A stretch of DNA of 64,000 nt from assembly GCA_019187485.1 (NCBI GenBank), contig JABAQR010000037.1, forward strand, positions 30,947-94,946. Direction: 5' to 3'. This stretch comes from Lysobacterales bacterium (lineage in GTDB: Bacteria > Pseudomonadota > Gammaproteobacteria > Xanthomonadales > SZUA-5). Both the position numbers and the translations under genes were made by a program. The notes under the pieces are model-generated. The model worked only from the letters and a program-made list of their open reading frames with translations, had not been told where the DNA came from and searched no databases. Below, piece after piece: positions 47,787-59,441 of the stretch (its first letter is position 1; the number at the start of each line of letters is the position of its first letter).

Positions 47787-48386
47787 ATGCCGGTCATGGA
47801 AGATGGCGAACAGAACACCGAAGAGATCACGCTGTTGCTGGGCGACGCGCGCAAGGGCAGCGCGGTCGCCCAGGAACGGTTGTACGCCCATGTGTATCGC
47901 GAGCTGCATCGACTGGCCGAGCGCCAGTTGCGCGGCGACCGCGAGCATGGCGGCGCCACCTCGCTGGTGCACGAGGCCTTCTTCAAGCTCTCGCGCGGCG
48001 CCACCGAATACAACGACCGCCAGCACTTCTTTGCGACCGCGGCGCGGGCCATGCGCCAGATCCTGATCGACCGCGCGCGCGAGCGGCATGCCGAGCGTCG
48101 CGGCGGCGGCGTGCGCGCACAGACCCTCGAGGGCGTCGCGCTGGAAGTCTCGGCCGGAGGCCACGACGAGGAGCTGCTGGCGCTGAATCAGGCGCTCGAC
48201 CGCTTGGCGGAACTCGACGGGCGCCTCGCCCAGGTGGTCGAAATGCGCTTTTTCGGCGGCCTCGAGTTGTCCGAGATCGCGCCGCTGCTGGAAGTCTCCG
48301 AGCGCACCCTGAAACGCGACTGGCGGCGCGCGCGCGCTTTCCTCTACCAGACGCTGACCCAGAGTGGCGCGCTGCCGCCGGATTGA
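47787..48386 (+). CDS. ECF sigma factor, Sig-70_X6 type
   Basis: 199 residues. Region 2 (ERLYAHVYRELHRLAERQLRG, SLVHEAFFKLSR, FFATAARAMRQILIDRARER) and region 4 (MRFFGGLELSEIAPLLEVSERTLKRDWRRARAFL) match the TIGR02999 group, whose genes are commonly followed by a TPR-containing Ser/Thr kinase, as here. The kinase probably replaces the anti-sigma factor. ATG 47787 or 47796 may be used. The next gene is 87 bases downstream. Confidence 0.9.
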   Translation: MPVMEDGEQNTEEITLLLGDARKGSAVAQERLYAHVYRELHRLAERQLRGDREHGGATSLVHEAFFKLSRGATEYNDRQHFFATAARAMRQILIDRARERHAERRGGGVRAQTLEGVALEVSAGGHDEELLALNQALDRLAELDGRLAQVVEMRFFGGLELSEIAPLLEVSERTLKRDWRRARAFLYQTLTQSGALPPD

Positions 48387-48473
48387 CGTGGACGGGCGCC
48401 CTGTCCTTCCTGCCGAGGATAGGGTCGGCCTGTTCGGCTGCGTTCTCGCGCGCGTGGGACACGGGGGTGTCGC

Positions 48474-51044
48474 ATGAGTCCCGAACGCGCCGCGCGTTGG
48501 GCCGAGGTCTCGCGCATCTTCGACCAGTTGCTGGACCTGTCGGCGGCGGCCCAGGAGCTGGCGCTGCACGAACTCTCCGAGCGCGACGCCGCGCTCGCCG
48601 AGGAGGTGCGCGCGATGCTGGTCGCCGACGCGCGCACCCAGGGGCTGCTGGAGCAGCGCGAGGACGTGCTCGCACCGGTGGCGGCCGATGCCCAGCCGGA
48701 TTTCGGGTCGTCCTGGCGGGTGCAGCGTCTGCTCGGGCGCGGCGGCATGGGCGAGGTCTGGCTGGCCGAGCGTCGCAATGGCGATCTGGTGCAGACCGCA
48801 GCGCTGAAGCTGCTGAAGCGCGGCATGGATTCGGAGGCGCTGCTGCAGCGCTTCCTGCAGGAACGGCGGATCCTGGCCAAGCTCAACCATCCGGCGATCG
48901 CGACGCTGCTGGATGCCGGTGTCACCGCCGACGGCCGTCCCTGGCTGGCGATGGACTACATCGCCGGCGTGCCGCTGACGCGCCACGCGCGCGAGCGCGC
49001 GCTCGGCCTGGAAGCGCGCCTGCATCTGCTCGCCGAGGTCGCGCGCGTGGTCGACTACGCGCACCGGCAACTGGTGGTGCACCGCGACCTGAAGCCGAGC
49101 AATGTGCTGGTCGACGCCGAAGCCCGCCCGCATTTGCTGGATTTCGGCATCGCCAAGGTGCTCGGCGACGACACCGACGTGCTCGTGCAGACCGCCACCG
49201 GCGTGCGCGTGCTGTCGCCGGCCTACGCCGCGCCCGAGCAGGCGCGCGGCGAGGAAGTCGGAGTGGCTGCGGATGTCTACGGGCTCGGCGTGCTGCTCTA
49301 CGAGTTGGCGGTCGGGCGCCTGCCGCACCGTCGCAGCGGGCGCATGGAGATGCTCGCGCAGGAGATCACCGGCGAGCGCGCGACGCGGCCCTCGATCGCC
49401 GCCGCAGAACTCGAAGCGGAAGGCGAACTGCCGGCGAACTGCGAGCGCCTGGGCTGGTCGAAGCGGCTGCGCGGCGACCTCGACACTCTGATCCTGAAGG
49501 CGATCCATCCGGAGGCCGAACGTCGCTACGGTTCGGCCGCGCTGCTCGCCGAGGACATCGAGCATTTCCTGTCCGGGCGCCCGATCCGCGCGCGCCCGGA
49601 CAGCCGCGGTTACCGTTTGCGCAAGTTCGTCGCCCGCCATCGGCTCGGCGTGCTCGCCGCCGGGCTCGGCCTTGCCGGCCTGCTCGCCGGACTGGCTGCG
49701 GCCGTTTGGCAGGCGGGCCTTGCGCGCGCGGCGGCGCGCGAAACCGAGGCCGCGCGCGCGCAGCTCGAACAGGAGTACCGGCGCAGCGAACTGACCCGCG
49801 ACTTCCTGGTGCAGAGCCTGGACATGGCCGGCATGCACCAGGCGCAGCGGCAGATCACGGTGGACGAGCTGATGGGTGCGATGGCCGCGCGCGTCGATAC
49901 CGAACTCGCTTCGGAGCCGGTGGTGCAGGGTGAGCTGCGGGTGGTGATCGGTCAGTCGCTGTTCGAACTCGGCCAGCAGGTGCGAGGCCTCGCGCTCGCC
50001 GAAGCCGGGTTGCAGCAGATGCGCGTGCAGCACCCGCAGGCGCATGCGCGGGTCGCGCAGACGCTGACGAGCGTCGCGATCCTGCGCCGACGCGCAGGAG
50101 ATCTCGCCGGCGCCGAGGCGGCTGCGCAGGAATCGTTGCGCATGCTGGATGCGCTGCCCGGCGACAGCCGCGCGCAGCGATTGCAGAACCGCACGGTGCT
50201 GGACGCGGTGCTCGGCCAGCGCGGCCGCTGGGTCGCGGCACTCGCCAACGGCCAGGCGCGCCTGGCCGAGCGCATGGAACTGCTCGGTGCCGACGATCCT
50301 GGTCTTGCCGCCGACTACAACAACCTCGCGGTCGCGCTCGCGCGCATGGACCGCTACCCGGAGGCGCTCGCCGCCTACGGGCGTTGCCTAGCCTTGCTGG
50401 CGCTCGGCGGCATGGGCGACAGTGCGCGCGCCGCCGCGGTGGAGCGCGGTCGCGCCACGCTGCTGGCGCGCAGCGGCGAGTTCGAGCGGGCACGCACGGC
50501 CCTTGCGCGCGCGCTCGAACTGCGCCAGCGACAATTGCCGGCCAGCCATCCAGACCAGCGCGACAGCGAGTTCGGCGCCGCCGTGATCGATCGCCTCGGT
50601 GGCGATGCCGCAGCCGCGGCGCGCCGACTACAGGCGCTGCTGGCCGACAGGGTGGACGCGCGCCGCAGCGACTACGAATACGAGTTGGGGATCGCGCTGC
50701 TGGCCATGCGGCGCTGGCCCGACGCGATCACGGCTCTGGAGGCGGCCGCCGAGGGCCTGCGCCGCGCTGCCAGCGGCGCCCACCCGCTCGCCACGCACGC
50801 GCGCGCGCTCGCCGCGTGGGCGCGCTGGCAGGCCGGCGGCAACCCCGAAGCGACGGCGCAGGCGCTGGCCGGTGCGCAGGGTGAACTGGAGGCGGCGGGT
50901 CTGGGCGCTCTCGATGAGTGCGCCTGGATCCTGACGCTGCGTGCGCGACTGGCACAGGCGCAGGGCAACCCCGAAACCGCCGACGTGTTCGCCGGCGAAG
51001 CGGCGAAGCGCTACGCGGCGCTGGGTCTTGCGCCGCCCGAGTAG
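48474..51044 (+). CDS. TPR-containing membrane Ser/Thr kinase, ECF sigma partner
   Basis: 856 residues. A helical N-terminus (1–75) typical for kinases coupled to Sig-70_X6, a kinase domain (82–345) with GRGGMGEVW, K112 (AALKLLKR), HRDLKPSN (203–210), DFG (223–225) and APEQARG, one TM helix (about 390–412), then TPR-rich C-terminal repeats (about 440–850) with periplasmic location predicted. It probably senses an envelope or periplasmic condition and signals to the sigma factor encoded directly upstream. Confidence 0.9.
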   Translation: MSPERAARWAEVSRIFDQLLDLSAAAQELALHELSERDAALAEEVRAMLVADARTQGLLEQREDVLAPVAADAQPDFGSSWRVQRLLGRGGMGEVWLAERRNGDLVQTAALKLLKRGMDSEALLQRFLQERRILAKLNHPAIATLLDAGVTADGRPWLAMDYIAGVPLTRHARERALGLEARLHLLAEVARVVDYAHRQLVVHRDLKPSNVLVDAEARPHLLDFGIAKVLGDDTDVLVQTATGVRVLSPAYAAPEQARGEEVGVAADVYGLGVLLYELAVGRLPHRRSGRMEMLAQEITGERATRPSIAAAELEAEGELPANCERLGWSKRLRGDLDTLILKAIHPEAERRYGSAALLAEDIEHFLSGRPIRARPDSRGYRLRKFVARHRLGVLAAGLGLAGLLAGLAAAVWQAGLARAAARETEAARAQLEQEYRRSELTRDFLVQSLDMAGMHQAQRQITVDELMGAMAARVDTELASEPVVQGELRVVIGQSLFELGQQVRGLALAEAGLQQMRVQHPQAHARVAQTLTSVAILRRRAGDLAGAEAAAQESLRMLDALPGDSRAQRLQNRTVLDAVLGQRGRWVAALANGQARLAERMELLGADDPGLAADYNNLAVALARMDRYPEALAAYGRCLALLALGGMGDSARAAAVERGRATLLARSGEFERARTALARALELRQRQLPASHPDQRDSEFGAAVIDRLGGDAAAAARRLQALLADRVDARRSDYEYELGIALLAMRRWPDAITALEAAAEGLRRAASGAHPLATHARALAAWARWQAGGNPEATAQALAGAQGELEAAGLGALDECAWILTLRARLAQAQGNPETADVFAGEAAKRYAALGLAPPE

Positions 51045-51086
51045 CCGCGGGCGGCCCTTCGCGCGCCGCAGCCGTCGCGGGCGCAC

Positions 51087-53264
<2,178 letters not shown>

Positions 53265-53296
53265 GCGGGCCAGTATAGGCGGCCCGCGCGCACCGA

Positions 53297-55207
53297 TCAG
53301 TGCAAGGCCCAGCTGAGGTCGAAGCCGACCGAGCGCCCGGGCGCGAACGCCGAGAGCTCGTCCGCGGTCGCGAAGTAGTCCTCGTCAAAGGCGTTGCGCA
53401 CATAAATCCGGGCATGCCAGTCGGCACCCACGTTCCAGCCGAGATCGAGGTCGAGCACATCCACTGCGTCGCGTTCGACTTCCTCGAATCCCGGACGGTC
53501 CATGCGCCAGCGATGACTCCAGAAGGCGCCCAGCGTGAAATCGCCGAAGTCGTAGCGCGCTTCCAGCGATCCGGTCAGCGGTGGCGATCCGTACAGCGGA
53601 TCGCCGGTGCGCTCGTCCTTGCTGCGTACCAGGGTCATGCTGGCGGTCAGCGTCAGGCTGGCGACGGGCGTCCAGCCCAGCACGCCTTCGAGACCGTGCA
53701 GGCGCGCATCGGCGACGTTGGTATAGCCGTTCACACCGGGCTGGATCGCGAAGAGCTGGATCAGATCGTCCACGCGCGTACGCCACGCGTGCACTTCGGC
53801 GGCCCAATGCCCGGAACGCCAGGCGTAGCCGATGTCGAGGCCGAGCGAGGACTCCGAGTACAGGTTCGGTGAGCCGACGATTTCGCCTTGCGCGGTGACG
53901 CCGGTGAAGTAGCGTTCTTCGAGCGTCGCGAAACGGTAACCGGAGGACAGGTTGGCCGAGAAACGGCTGTGCTCGGCCGGCGTCCAGTTGGCACCCAGCG
54001 TGAACGCCCGATCCGAATCCCGCGCCGAGGCTCCTCGCTGCTGCTGTTTGACCCGGCTGAAGCGCGCCCCCGCCTCCAGCGCGAACTCATCGCCAATCCG
54101 CCAGTCGCTGAGACCGAACACCGACCAGGAGTCCTCTTCGCCGTCGCGCAGACTGTAGGCCCGATTGACCAGCGTGCCGCGCGCATCGAAGCCGTTGACG
54201 TCGCGACGACCCAGGAACTCCACGCCCAGGTTGTGACTGAACGTGCCCGAAGTGAAGGTCTGCTGGACCGTGCCGCCCAGGTCCAGGCTTTCGACGTAGG
54301 CGTAGGTGTTCGCCGATCCGGGCCGCCGGTTGTAGGTCAGCAGCGACTGCTCGTGCCCATGCAGGCTGAGCTCGAATCCGTTTTCGTGGCGCAAACGCAG
54401 GCGGCCGATGGTGTGATCGTCCTCCGGGTAGGTGGTGTTGCGCACGGGATAACGACTGTTGGATTTGCCGATATCGTCCGTGCGCGAGGGCAACAGCAAT
54501 GCGTCGAAGGCGAAATCGCCAAGCTGCGCCCGGTACTGCAGACTGGCGCTGTCGCGCTCGAAGCTGGTGTTGAGCGGGGTGCCGTTGGCCGATCGGGTGT
54601 CGTTCGACTGGTGACGGGAAACCCCTACAGAGAAATGTTCGTTGCCGAAACCGCCCGTCAACGCGGCCTCGTCTCCCGAGTTCGCGTAGCCGGTGGAGAC
54701 CAGGGCGCCATCGAACCAGCGCGGCTCTATCGAGATCGCGCCGCCGAGCGCGCCCGGCCCGAAGTGCACCGTGGCCGGACCGCGCGTGAGGTTGATTTCG
54801 CCGAGCAAGGCGGGTTCGACGAAGGCGACCGGCACGCCCGCGCGGCGCTGCGCAGTCACCGGGGTGCCGCCGACCAGCACGAGGATGCCGTTGCCGCCAC
54901 TGCCGCGGATGGAAAAGGTCTCGAATATTCCGTTCTGACCGGTGGCGCCAACGCCCGGCAGGCGCACGATCAGGTCCTGGAAGTCGATCGGAGAAGCCAC
55001 CGCTTCCTGCCAGGAAATCACATCGGTGGCGAGCGCCGAGGGCAGATCGGCGGCGGTTCCCTTGGCTCGGACCTGCACCGCGTCCAGCCGTGTGGCGCGT
55101 CGTGCCACCTCGTCCGCTGGCGTCGCATCGGGTTCAGCCGCGATGAGCGGTGGAACCGCGGCGAGCGACAGCGCAACCGCCAGCAGGCGACGGGAAGGGG
55201 GCTTCAT
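53297..55207 (-). CDS. TonB-dependent outer-membrane receptor
   Basis: 636 residues. Signal peptide (about 1–24), a plug domain (about 50–165: DFQDLIVRLPGVGATG, FSIRGSGGNGILVLVGGTPV, INLTRGPATVHFGPGALGGAI), and a beta-barrel with many alternating aromatic strands ending in FDLSWALH. The barrel is shorter than siderophore receptors of 700 or more residues and may transport vitamin B12, metal or sugar. GGAG lies 8 bases before the ATG at 55207. I could not find a cobalamin riboswitch or a Fur box upstream, so the substrate is open. Confidence 0.88.
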   Translation of the reverse strand: MKPPSRRLLAVALSLAAVPPLIAAEPDATPADEVARRATRLDAVQVRAKGTAADLPSALATDVISWQEAVASPIDFQDLIVRLPGVGATGQNGIFETFSIRGSGGNGILVLVGGTPVTAQRRAGVPVAFVEPALLGEINLTRGPATVHFGPGALGGAISIEPRWFDGALVSTGYANSGDEAALTGGFGNEHFSVGVSRHQSNDTRSANGTPLNTSFERDSASLQYRAQLGDFAFDALLLPSRTDDIGKSNSRYPVRNTTYPEDDHTIGRLRLRHENGFELSLHGHEQSLLTYNRRPGSANTYAYVESLDLGGTVQQTFTSGTFSHNLGVEFLGRRDVNGFDARGTLVNRAYSLRDGEEDSWSVFGLSDWRIGDEFALEAGARFSRVKQQQRGASARDSDRAFTLGANWTPAEHSRFSANLSSGYRFATLEERYFTGVTAQGEIVGSPNLYSESSLGLDIGYAWRSGHWAAEVHAWRTRVDDLIQLFAIQPGVNGYTNVADARLHGLEGVLGWTPVASLTLTASMTLVRSKDERTGDPLYGSPPLTGSLEARYDFGDFTLGAFWSHRWRMDRPGFEEVERDAVDVLDLDLGWNVGADWHARIYVRNAFDEDYFATADELSAFAPGRSVGFDLSWALH

Positions 55208-55443
55208 CGGAGGCTCCGGAAGGCACTGGCCGGGCTGCGGCGAGGCTCGGCAGTGTAGCCAGTGGCGGTGCGCGGGCCATCGTTCTGGCGATGGGATCGC
55301 ACTCCACCTGGAGGCTGATTTGGTGTGGGCCAAACGCGCACACCCGCCCCCACCGGGAGCCTGCGCAACGCAACCCCGAAGCCCGGAAACGAGATCGCCG
55401 CCGGAATCGTCGGCGATGATCGGTCGCAGCGATCCGGGATGGA

Positions 55444-56379
55444 TCAGCGGATCACGCTGACGAACTTCTTCGGGTTGATCGGCTTGCCCTGGTACCAGAC
55501 TTCGAAGTGCAGGTGCGAGCCGGTGGCGCGGCCGGTGGCGCCCATCTTCGCCACCAACTGGCCGGCGGTGATGACATCGCCGACCTTCACCAAGTTGCTG
55601 TCGTTGTGCGCGTAACGGGTCACGTAGCCGTTGCCGTGATCGATGTCGAGCATGTTGCCATAGCTCGGGTGGCGGCCGGAGAACACCACCACGCCGCTGG
55701 CCACCGAGAGGATGTCGGCGCCCTTGTTGCCGTCGAAATCGACGCCGGCGTGCATGGCGCGGGCGCCGGTGAAGGGGTCGATGCGGGTGCCGAAGTTGGA
55801 GGCCATGAAGCCCGAACGCACCGGCATGCCCGAGGGCATGAATTCGGCTTCGAGGTCGCGGTCCACCAGCAGCGACTCCAGCAACCCGAGCTGCTCGGCC
55901 TGCCGCGAGAACTGTGCGCGCAAGCGCTCGACCGAAGCCGACAGCTTTGGCGCGAACAGCTCGTCGGCGATGGGTGCTTGCGCCTCGGGGCCACCGATGC
56001 TCGGCGCCTTGCTGAAGTTGAACTCGCCGTCGTCGAGCTTGCCCATGCGCGTCAGCCGCAAGCCGAGCGCGTTCAGGCGCGCCGCCTGGGCCTGAAGTTC
56101 GCCGAGCTGGATCGCGAGCGCGTCGAGATCGCGGCGCGAACGTGCTTCGGTCTCGTCCAGTTGCGACTGTTGCGCGAACAGTTGCTGGCGCAGGGTCTCG
56201 ACGTCTCCGGACGTCAGCCCCTCGACCTTGCCGAAGCCGCGCCCTACCAGGAACCCGCAACCCACCACCGCGGCCAACAGCAGCATCGCCAAGCCCGACA
56301 GCAGCGCCCGCGTGCGCGGGCTGCCGAGGTTGAGCGAGCGCGAGCGGGAGCGCGGACCACCTACCAGTATGATGTTCAT
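55444..56379 (-). CDS. M23 (LytM) family metallopeptidase
   Basis: 311 residues. A basic cytoplasmic N-terminus, one TM helix (about 27–49), a coiled-coil-rich stretch (about 55–115 and 150–180), and a C-terminal LytM domain: HAGVDFDGNKGADI, GVVVFSGRHPSYGNMLDIDHGNGY, YAHND and GSHLHFEVWYQG. The His-Asp-His Zn ligands are H in HAGVD, the D of VDFDG and H of LHFEV. It probably cleaves peptidoglycan cross-bridges or activates amidases; similar M23 genes sit near lpxC and secA in Xanthomonadales. It is divergent from dciA. Confidence 0.9.
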   Translation of the reverse strand: MNIILVGGPRSRSRSLNLGSPRTRALLSGLAMLLLAAVVGCGFLVGRGFGKVEGLTSGDVETLRQQLFAQQSQLDETEARSRRDLDALAIQLGELQAQAARLNALGLRLTRMGKLDDGEFNFSKAPSIGGPEAQAPIADELFAPKLSASVERLRAQFSRQAEQLGLLESLLVDRDLEAEFMPSGMPVRSGFMASNFGTRIDPFTGARAMHAGVDFDGNKGADILSVASGVVVFSGRHPSYGNMLDIDHGNGYVTRYAHNDSNLVKVGDVITAGQLVAKMGATGRATGSHLHFEVWYQGKPINPKKFVSVIR

Positions 56380-56429
56380 CGTTGTCTGATCCCTTCGCCT
56401 TCGCCGGTGCGCGTCTGACGAGAATCGCG

Positions 56430-56747
56430 ATGCCCCGCTATCCCGCCCTTGGTCAGACGCTCCAGGATCTCCCCGGTCTCGCCGCGCTCGTTGCCGAGGC
56501 GCGCCGGATCGGCGAGCTCGACCAGCGCCTGCGGGCATTGCTGCCGCCGAAACTGGCCGCCGAGTGCCGCCTCGCCAACTGCCGCGGCGGGCAACTCGTG
56601 TTCCTGGCGCGTACGCCCGATTGGGCGTCCAAGCTGCGCCTTTCGAGTCGACAACTTCTCCACGAGGCCCGGTTGGTCCTCGGCGTAGACGAGTTGCGAC
56701 TCACCGTGAAGGTCGCCCGCCCCGACGCGAATTCCCCGTTCGCGTAA
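56430..56747 (+). CDS. dciA: DUF721/DciA-type replication protein
   Basis: 105 residues from ATG 56430; a TTG at 56382 would add 16 residues and is a possible alternative start. It has the DUF721 features: helical N-terminus and LANCRGGQLVFLARTPDWASKLRLSSRQLL, typical of DciA, the protein that helps load DnaB helicase in bacteria lacking DnaC. It lies between the M23 gene and lpxC, the position of this gene in many gammaproteobacteria. Confidence 0.75.
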   Translation: MPRYPALGQTLQDLPGLAALVAEARRIGELDQRLRALLPPKLAAECRLANCRGGQLVFLARTPDWASKLRLSSRQLLHEARLVLGVDELRLTVKVARPDANSPFA

Positions 56748-56924
56748 GCACGTACGACCCCTGTCCGTTGCGTTCGTCCGGTGGACTCGCGCTGCGGACC
56801 CGCCGGCTCTCACCGGCGGTCGTCGTGGCCTGACGGCCGAGTCAGCATCCTGCCGACAGACATCCTTGTTGTTGCCTTGTTCTTCTGTGCGTCGGCCGGG
56901 GCGATGGCCGACGGAACTCCCGGA

Positions 56925-57836
56925 CTACACCGCCTGCGCGGGGTGGGCGTAGGAGATCGGTACCTCTTCCGGGCGGTCGAATACGACTTCTTCCCAGGCG
57001 CTCTCGTCGGCCACCAGGGCACGCAAGAGTCTGTTGTTCAGGAAATGACCGGATTTGTGCCCGTAGAACGCACCGATGAGGCTGTGTCCCAACAGGTACA
57101 AGTCGCCGATCGCATCCAGGATCTTGTGTTTGACGAACTCGTCCTCGTAGCGCAGGCCGTCCTCGTTGAGGATGCGGTAGTCGTCGAGCACGATCGCGTT
57201 GTCCATCGAGCCGCCGAGCACGAGGTTGCGCTCACGCAGCATTTCGAGATCGCGCATGAAGCCGAAGGTGCGGGCGCGCGAGACTTCCTTGACGAAGGAG
57301 GTGGTCGAGAAATCGACCTCGGCGCGGCAACTGCGCTGGCTGAAGGCAGGATGGTCGAATTCGATCGAGAAGCCGACCTTGAAGCCGTCGAAGGGTTCGA
57401 AGCGGGCCCACTTGTCGCCATCGCGGACGACGACTTCCTTCTGGATGCGGATGAAGCGCTTGTGCGCGTTCTGTTCCTCGATGCCGGCGCTCTGCAGCAG
57501 GAACACGAAGGGACCGGCGCTGCCGTCCATGATCGGCACTTCCGGGGCCGACAGGTCGACGTAGGCATTGTCGATGCCGAGGCCGGCAAAGGCGCTCAGC
57601 AGATGCTCGATGGTCTGCACGCGCACCCCGTCCTTGACCAGCGCGGTCGACAGGCTGGTGTCGCCGACGTTCTCGGCGCGCGCATGCAGACACACGGGCT
57701 CGGGCAGGTCGGTGCGACGGAACACGATGCCGGTGTTGACCGCCGCGGGACGCAGCGTCATGTACACCTTCTGACCGGAATGAATGCCAACGCCCGTAGC
57801 ACGGATGACGTTTTTCAACGTGCGCTGACGAATCAT
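56925..57836 (-). CDS. lpxC: UDP-3-O-acyl-N-acetylglucosamine deacetylase
   Basis: 303 residues, normal length. It starts [21 protein letters not shown] and has [11 protein letters not shown] (Zn His), [14 protein letters not shown] with the zinc Asp, [25 protein letters not shown] and the second Zn His of GH. It is the committed step of lipid A synthesis in the cytosol. It follows ftsZ by about 267 bases, with its own promoter. Confidence 0.97.
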   Translation of the reverse strand: MIRQRTLKNVIRATGVGIHSGQKVYMTLRPAAVNTGIVFRRTDLPEPVCLHARAENVGDTSLSTALVKDGVRVQTIEHLLSAFAGLGIDNAYVDLSAPEVPIMDGSAGPFVFLLQSAGIEEQNAHKRFIRIQKEVVVRDGDKWARFEPFDGFKVGFSIEFDHPAFSQRSCRAEVDFSTTSFVKEVSRARTFGFMRDLEMLRERNLVLGGSMDNAIVLDDYRILNEDGLRYEDEFVKHKILDAIGDLYLLGHSLIGAFYGHKSGHFLNNRLLRALVADESAWEEVVFDRPEEVPISYAHPAQAV

Positions 57837-57878
57837 TGTGCGTGTTCTCTGCTGCTGAACGGGCAAAACGGCCGGCGG

Positions 57879-57906
57879 ACTCTAGCACACGACCGTGGTG
57901 CAGCAA
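57879..57906 (-). promoter_or_regulatory. Putative sigma-70 promoter of lpxC
   Basis: On the minus strand TTGCTG (57901–57906), a 16-base spacer and TAGAGT (57879–57884), 43 bases from the lpxC ATG. The -35 keeps TTG and the -10 keeps TA and the final T. Confidence 0.45.
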
Positions 57907-57923
57907 AGACACCCGTGGCGGCG

Positions 57924-57944
57924 GGCGCAACAGGGTGTTGCGCC
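57924..57944. repeat. Perfect 9-base hairpin between ftsZ and lpxC
   Basis: GGCGCAACA and TGTTGCGCC flank a GGG loop. It lies upstream of the lpxC promoter on the ftsZ side and has no T-run. It may be a terminator remnant, an RNA processing site or an operator. About 100 bases further toward ftsZ are two CCCCCGGGGG decamers (58047–58077). Confidence 0.55.
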
Positions 57945-58103
57945 GGGGCCACAGAGCAAGTTGTCGGTGAAGGGCAAGTACCGCGAGCCTGCGGATCCTG
58001 CTGCCGACAACGCAGGACCATCCACCGCTTCGAGGAACGGCATCCGCCACCCCCGGGGGCCATCCTGACCCCCGGGGGCGCTGGCACACCGAAGCGCGAC
58101 GCC

Positions 58104-59297
58104 TCAGTCCGCCTGCCTGCGCAGGAAGGCCGGGATGTCGAGGTACTCGAACTCGTTTTCCGACGTCACCGCCGGTGTGGTCGTGACCGCCGCCGAACCG
58201 AAGCGGCGCACGGGCGGCTGCTGCGGGCGCGCGGTCGTTTGCGGCTGGGCAGTGGCCGCCGGCTCGGCTTCGGGACGCACCACGCGGAAGTTGTTGCGCA
58301 GCGGCGTGCTTGCGTAGCTGTCGATCGGAGCGCGCTGTACCTGGCGGTTGAGGCCGGTGGCGACCACGGTCACCCGGATCTCGTCCTCGAGGTCCATGTC
58401 GAGCACGGTGCCGATCTTGATGTTGGCGTCGTCGGCGGCGAACTCGGCGACCGTCTGGCCGACCTCGTTGTACTCGCGCATGGTCAGGTTCGGACCGGCG
58501 GTGATGTTGACCAGGATGCCGCAGGCGCCCTTGAGGTTGATGTCTTCCAGCAGCGGGTTGCCGATCGCGGCCTCGGTGGCGGCGATCGCACGGTCGTCGC
58601 CGCGCGCCTTGCCGGATCCCATCATCGCCAGGCCCATCTCCGACATCACCGTGCGCACGTCGGCGAAGTCGACGTTGATCAGGCCCGGGCGGGTGATCAG
58701 GTCGGCGATGCCCTGGACCGCGCCGAGCAGCACGTCGTTGGCCTCGCGGAAAGCGTTCAGCAGCGAGACCTCGCGGCCGAGCACGGTCAGCAGCTTCTCG
58801 TTCGGGATCGTGATCAGCGAATCGACGTGCTGGGCGAGTTCCTCGATACCTTTCTGGGCGACCGCCATGCGTCGCTTGCCCTCGAAGGGGAAGGGCTTGG
58901 TGACCACCGCGACGGTCAGGATGTCGAGGTCCTTGGCGATTTGCGCGATCACCGGCGCCGCGCCGGTGCCGGTGCCGCCGCCCATGCCGGCGGTGATGAA
59001 CACCATGTCGGCCCCGCGCAGCGCCTCGCTGATGCGCTCGCGGTCCTCGATCGCCGCCTGGCGGCCGACTTCCGGGTTGGCGCCGGCGCCGAGGCCCTTG
59101 GTGACGTTGGTGCCGAGTTGCAACAGGGTCACGCCCTCGGAGCGTTTGAGCGCCTGCGCGTCGGTGTTCGCGCAGACGAACTCCACGCCCTCGATGCTGC
59201 CGCCGAGCATGTGGGTGATCGCGTTGCCGCCGCCGCCGCCGACGCCGATGACCTTGATCACGGCATTGGGTGTCGCACTCTCCATCAGTTGGAACAT
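58104..59297 (-). CDS. ftsZ: Cell division GTPase FtsZ
   Basis: 397 residues. GTPase core with VIGVGGGGGNAITHM, FVCANTDAQAL and the tubulin signature GGGTGTGAAP, a variable linker rich in Pro/Gln/Thr, and a C-terminal peptide EFEYLDIPAFLRRQAD that binds FtsA and ZipA. It polymerises at mid-cell. MFQLMES at 59297 is chosen; a later Met at 59285 is possible. Confidence 0.98.
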   Translation of the reverse strand: MFQLMESATPNAVIKVIGVGGGGGNAITHMLGGSIEGVEFVCANTDAQALKRSEGVTLLQLGTNVTKGLGAGANPEVGRQAAIEDRERISEALRGADMVFITAGMGGGTGTGAAPVIAQIAKDLDILTVAVVTKPFPFEGKRRMAVAQKGIEELAQHVDSLITIPNEKLLTVLGREVSLLNAFREANDVLLGAVQGIADLITRPGLINVDFADVRTVMSEMGLAMMGSGKARGDDRAIAATEAAIGNPLLEDINLKGACGILVNITAGPNLTMREYNEVGQTVAEFAADDANIKIGTVLDMDLEDEIRVTVVATGLNRQVQRAPIDSYASTPLRNNFRVVRPEAEPAATAQPQTTARPQQPPVRRFGSAAVTTTPAVTSENEFEYLDIPAFLRRQAD

Positions 59298-59370
59298 GTT
59301 CTTGACCCTCGCAGATGTGCCAGCCAGTTTTCTTGTCCGGTCCACGCATCCCTGCGCTTTCCGGTTCCCC

Positions 59371-59391
59371 CGGCGGTCTCCCCGACCGCCG
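59371..59391 (-). other. Hairpin between ftsA and ftsZ
   Basis: An 8-base stem CGGCGGTC/GACCGCCG around TCCCC in the 144-base ftsA–ftsZ gap. No T-run follows, so it is more likely an attenuator or processing site than a terminator. Confidence 0.35.
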
Positions 59392-59441
59392 TTCCCGCTG
59401 CGCCCCGCCCGGCCCGTTCCCGGCCGCGCGTGGCGCTCGAA

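Noticed and set aside
55208..55440. A cobalamin riboswitch upstream of the TonB-dependent receptor
   Set aside because: A GCCACTG string is present on the coding strand but the other conserved pieces and the pairing elements of the class could not be found.
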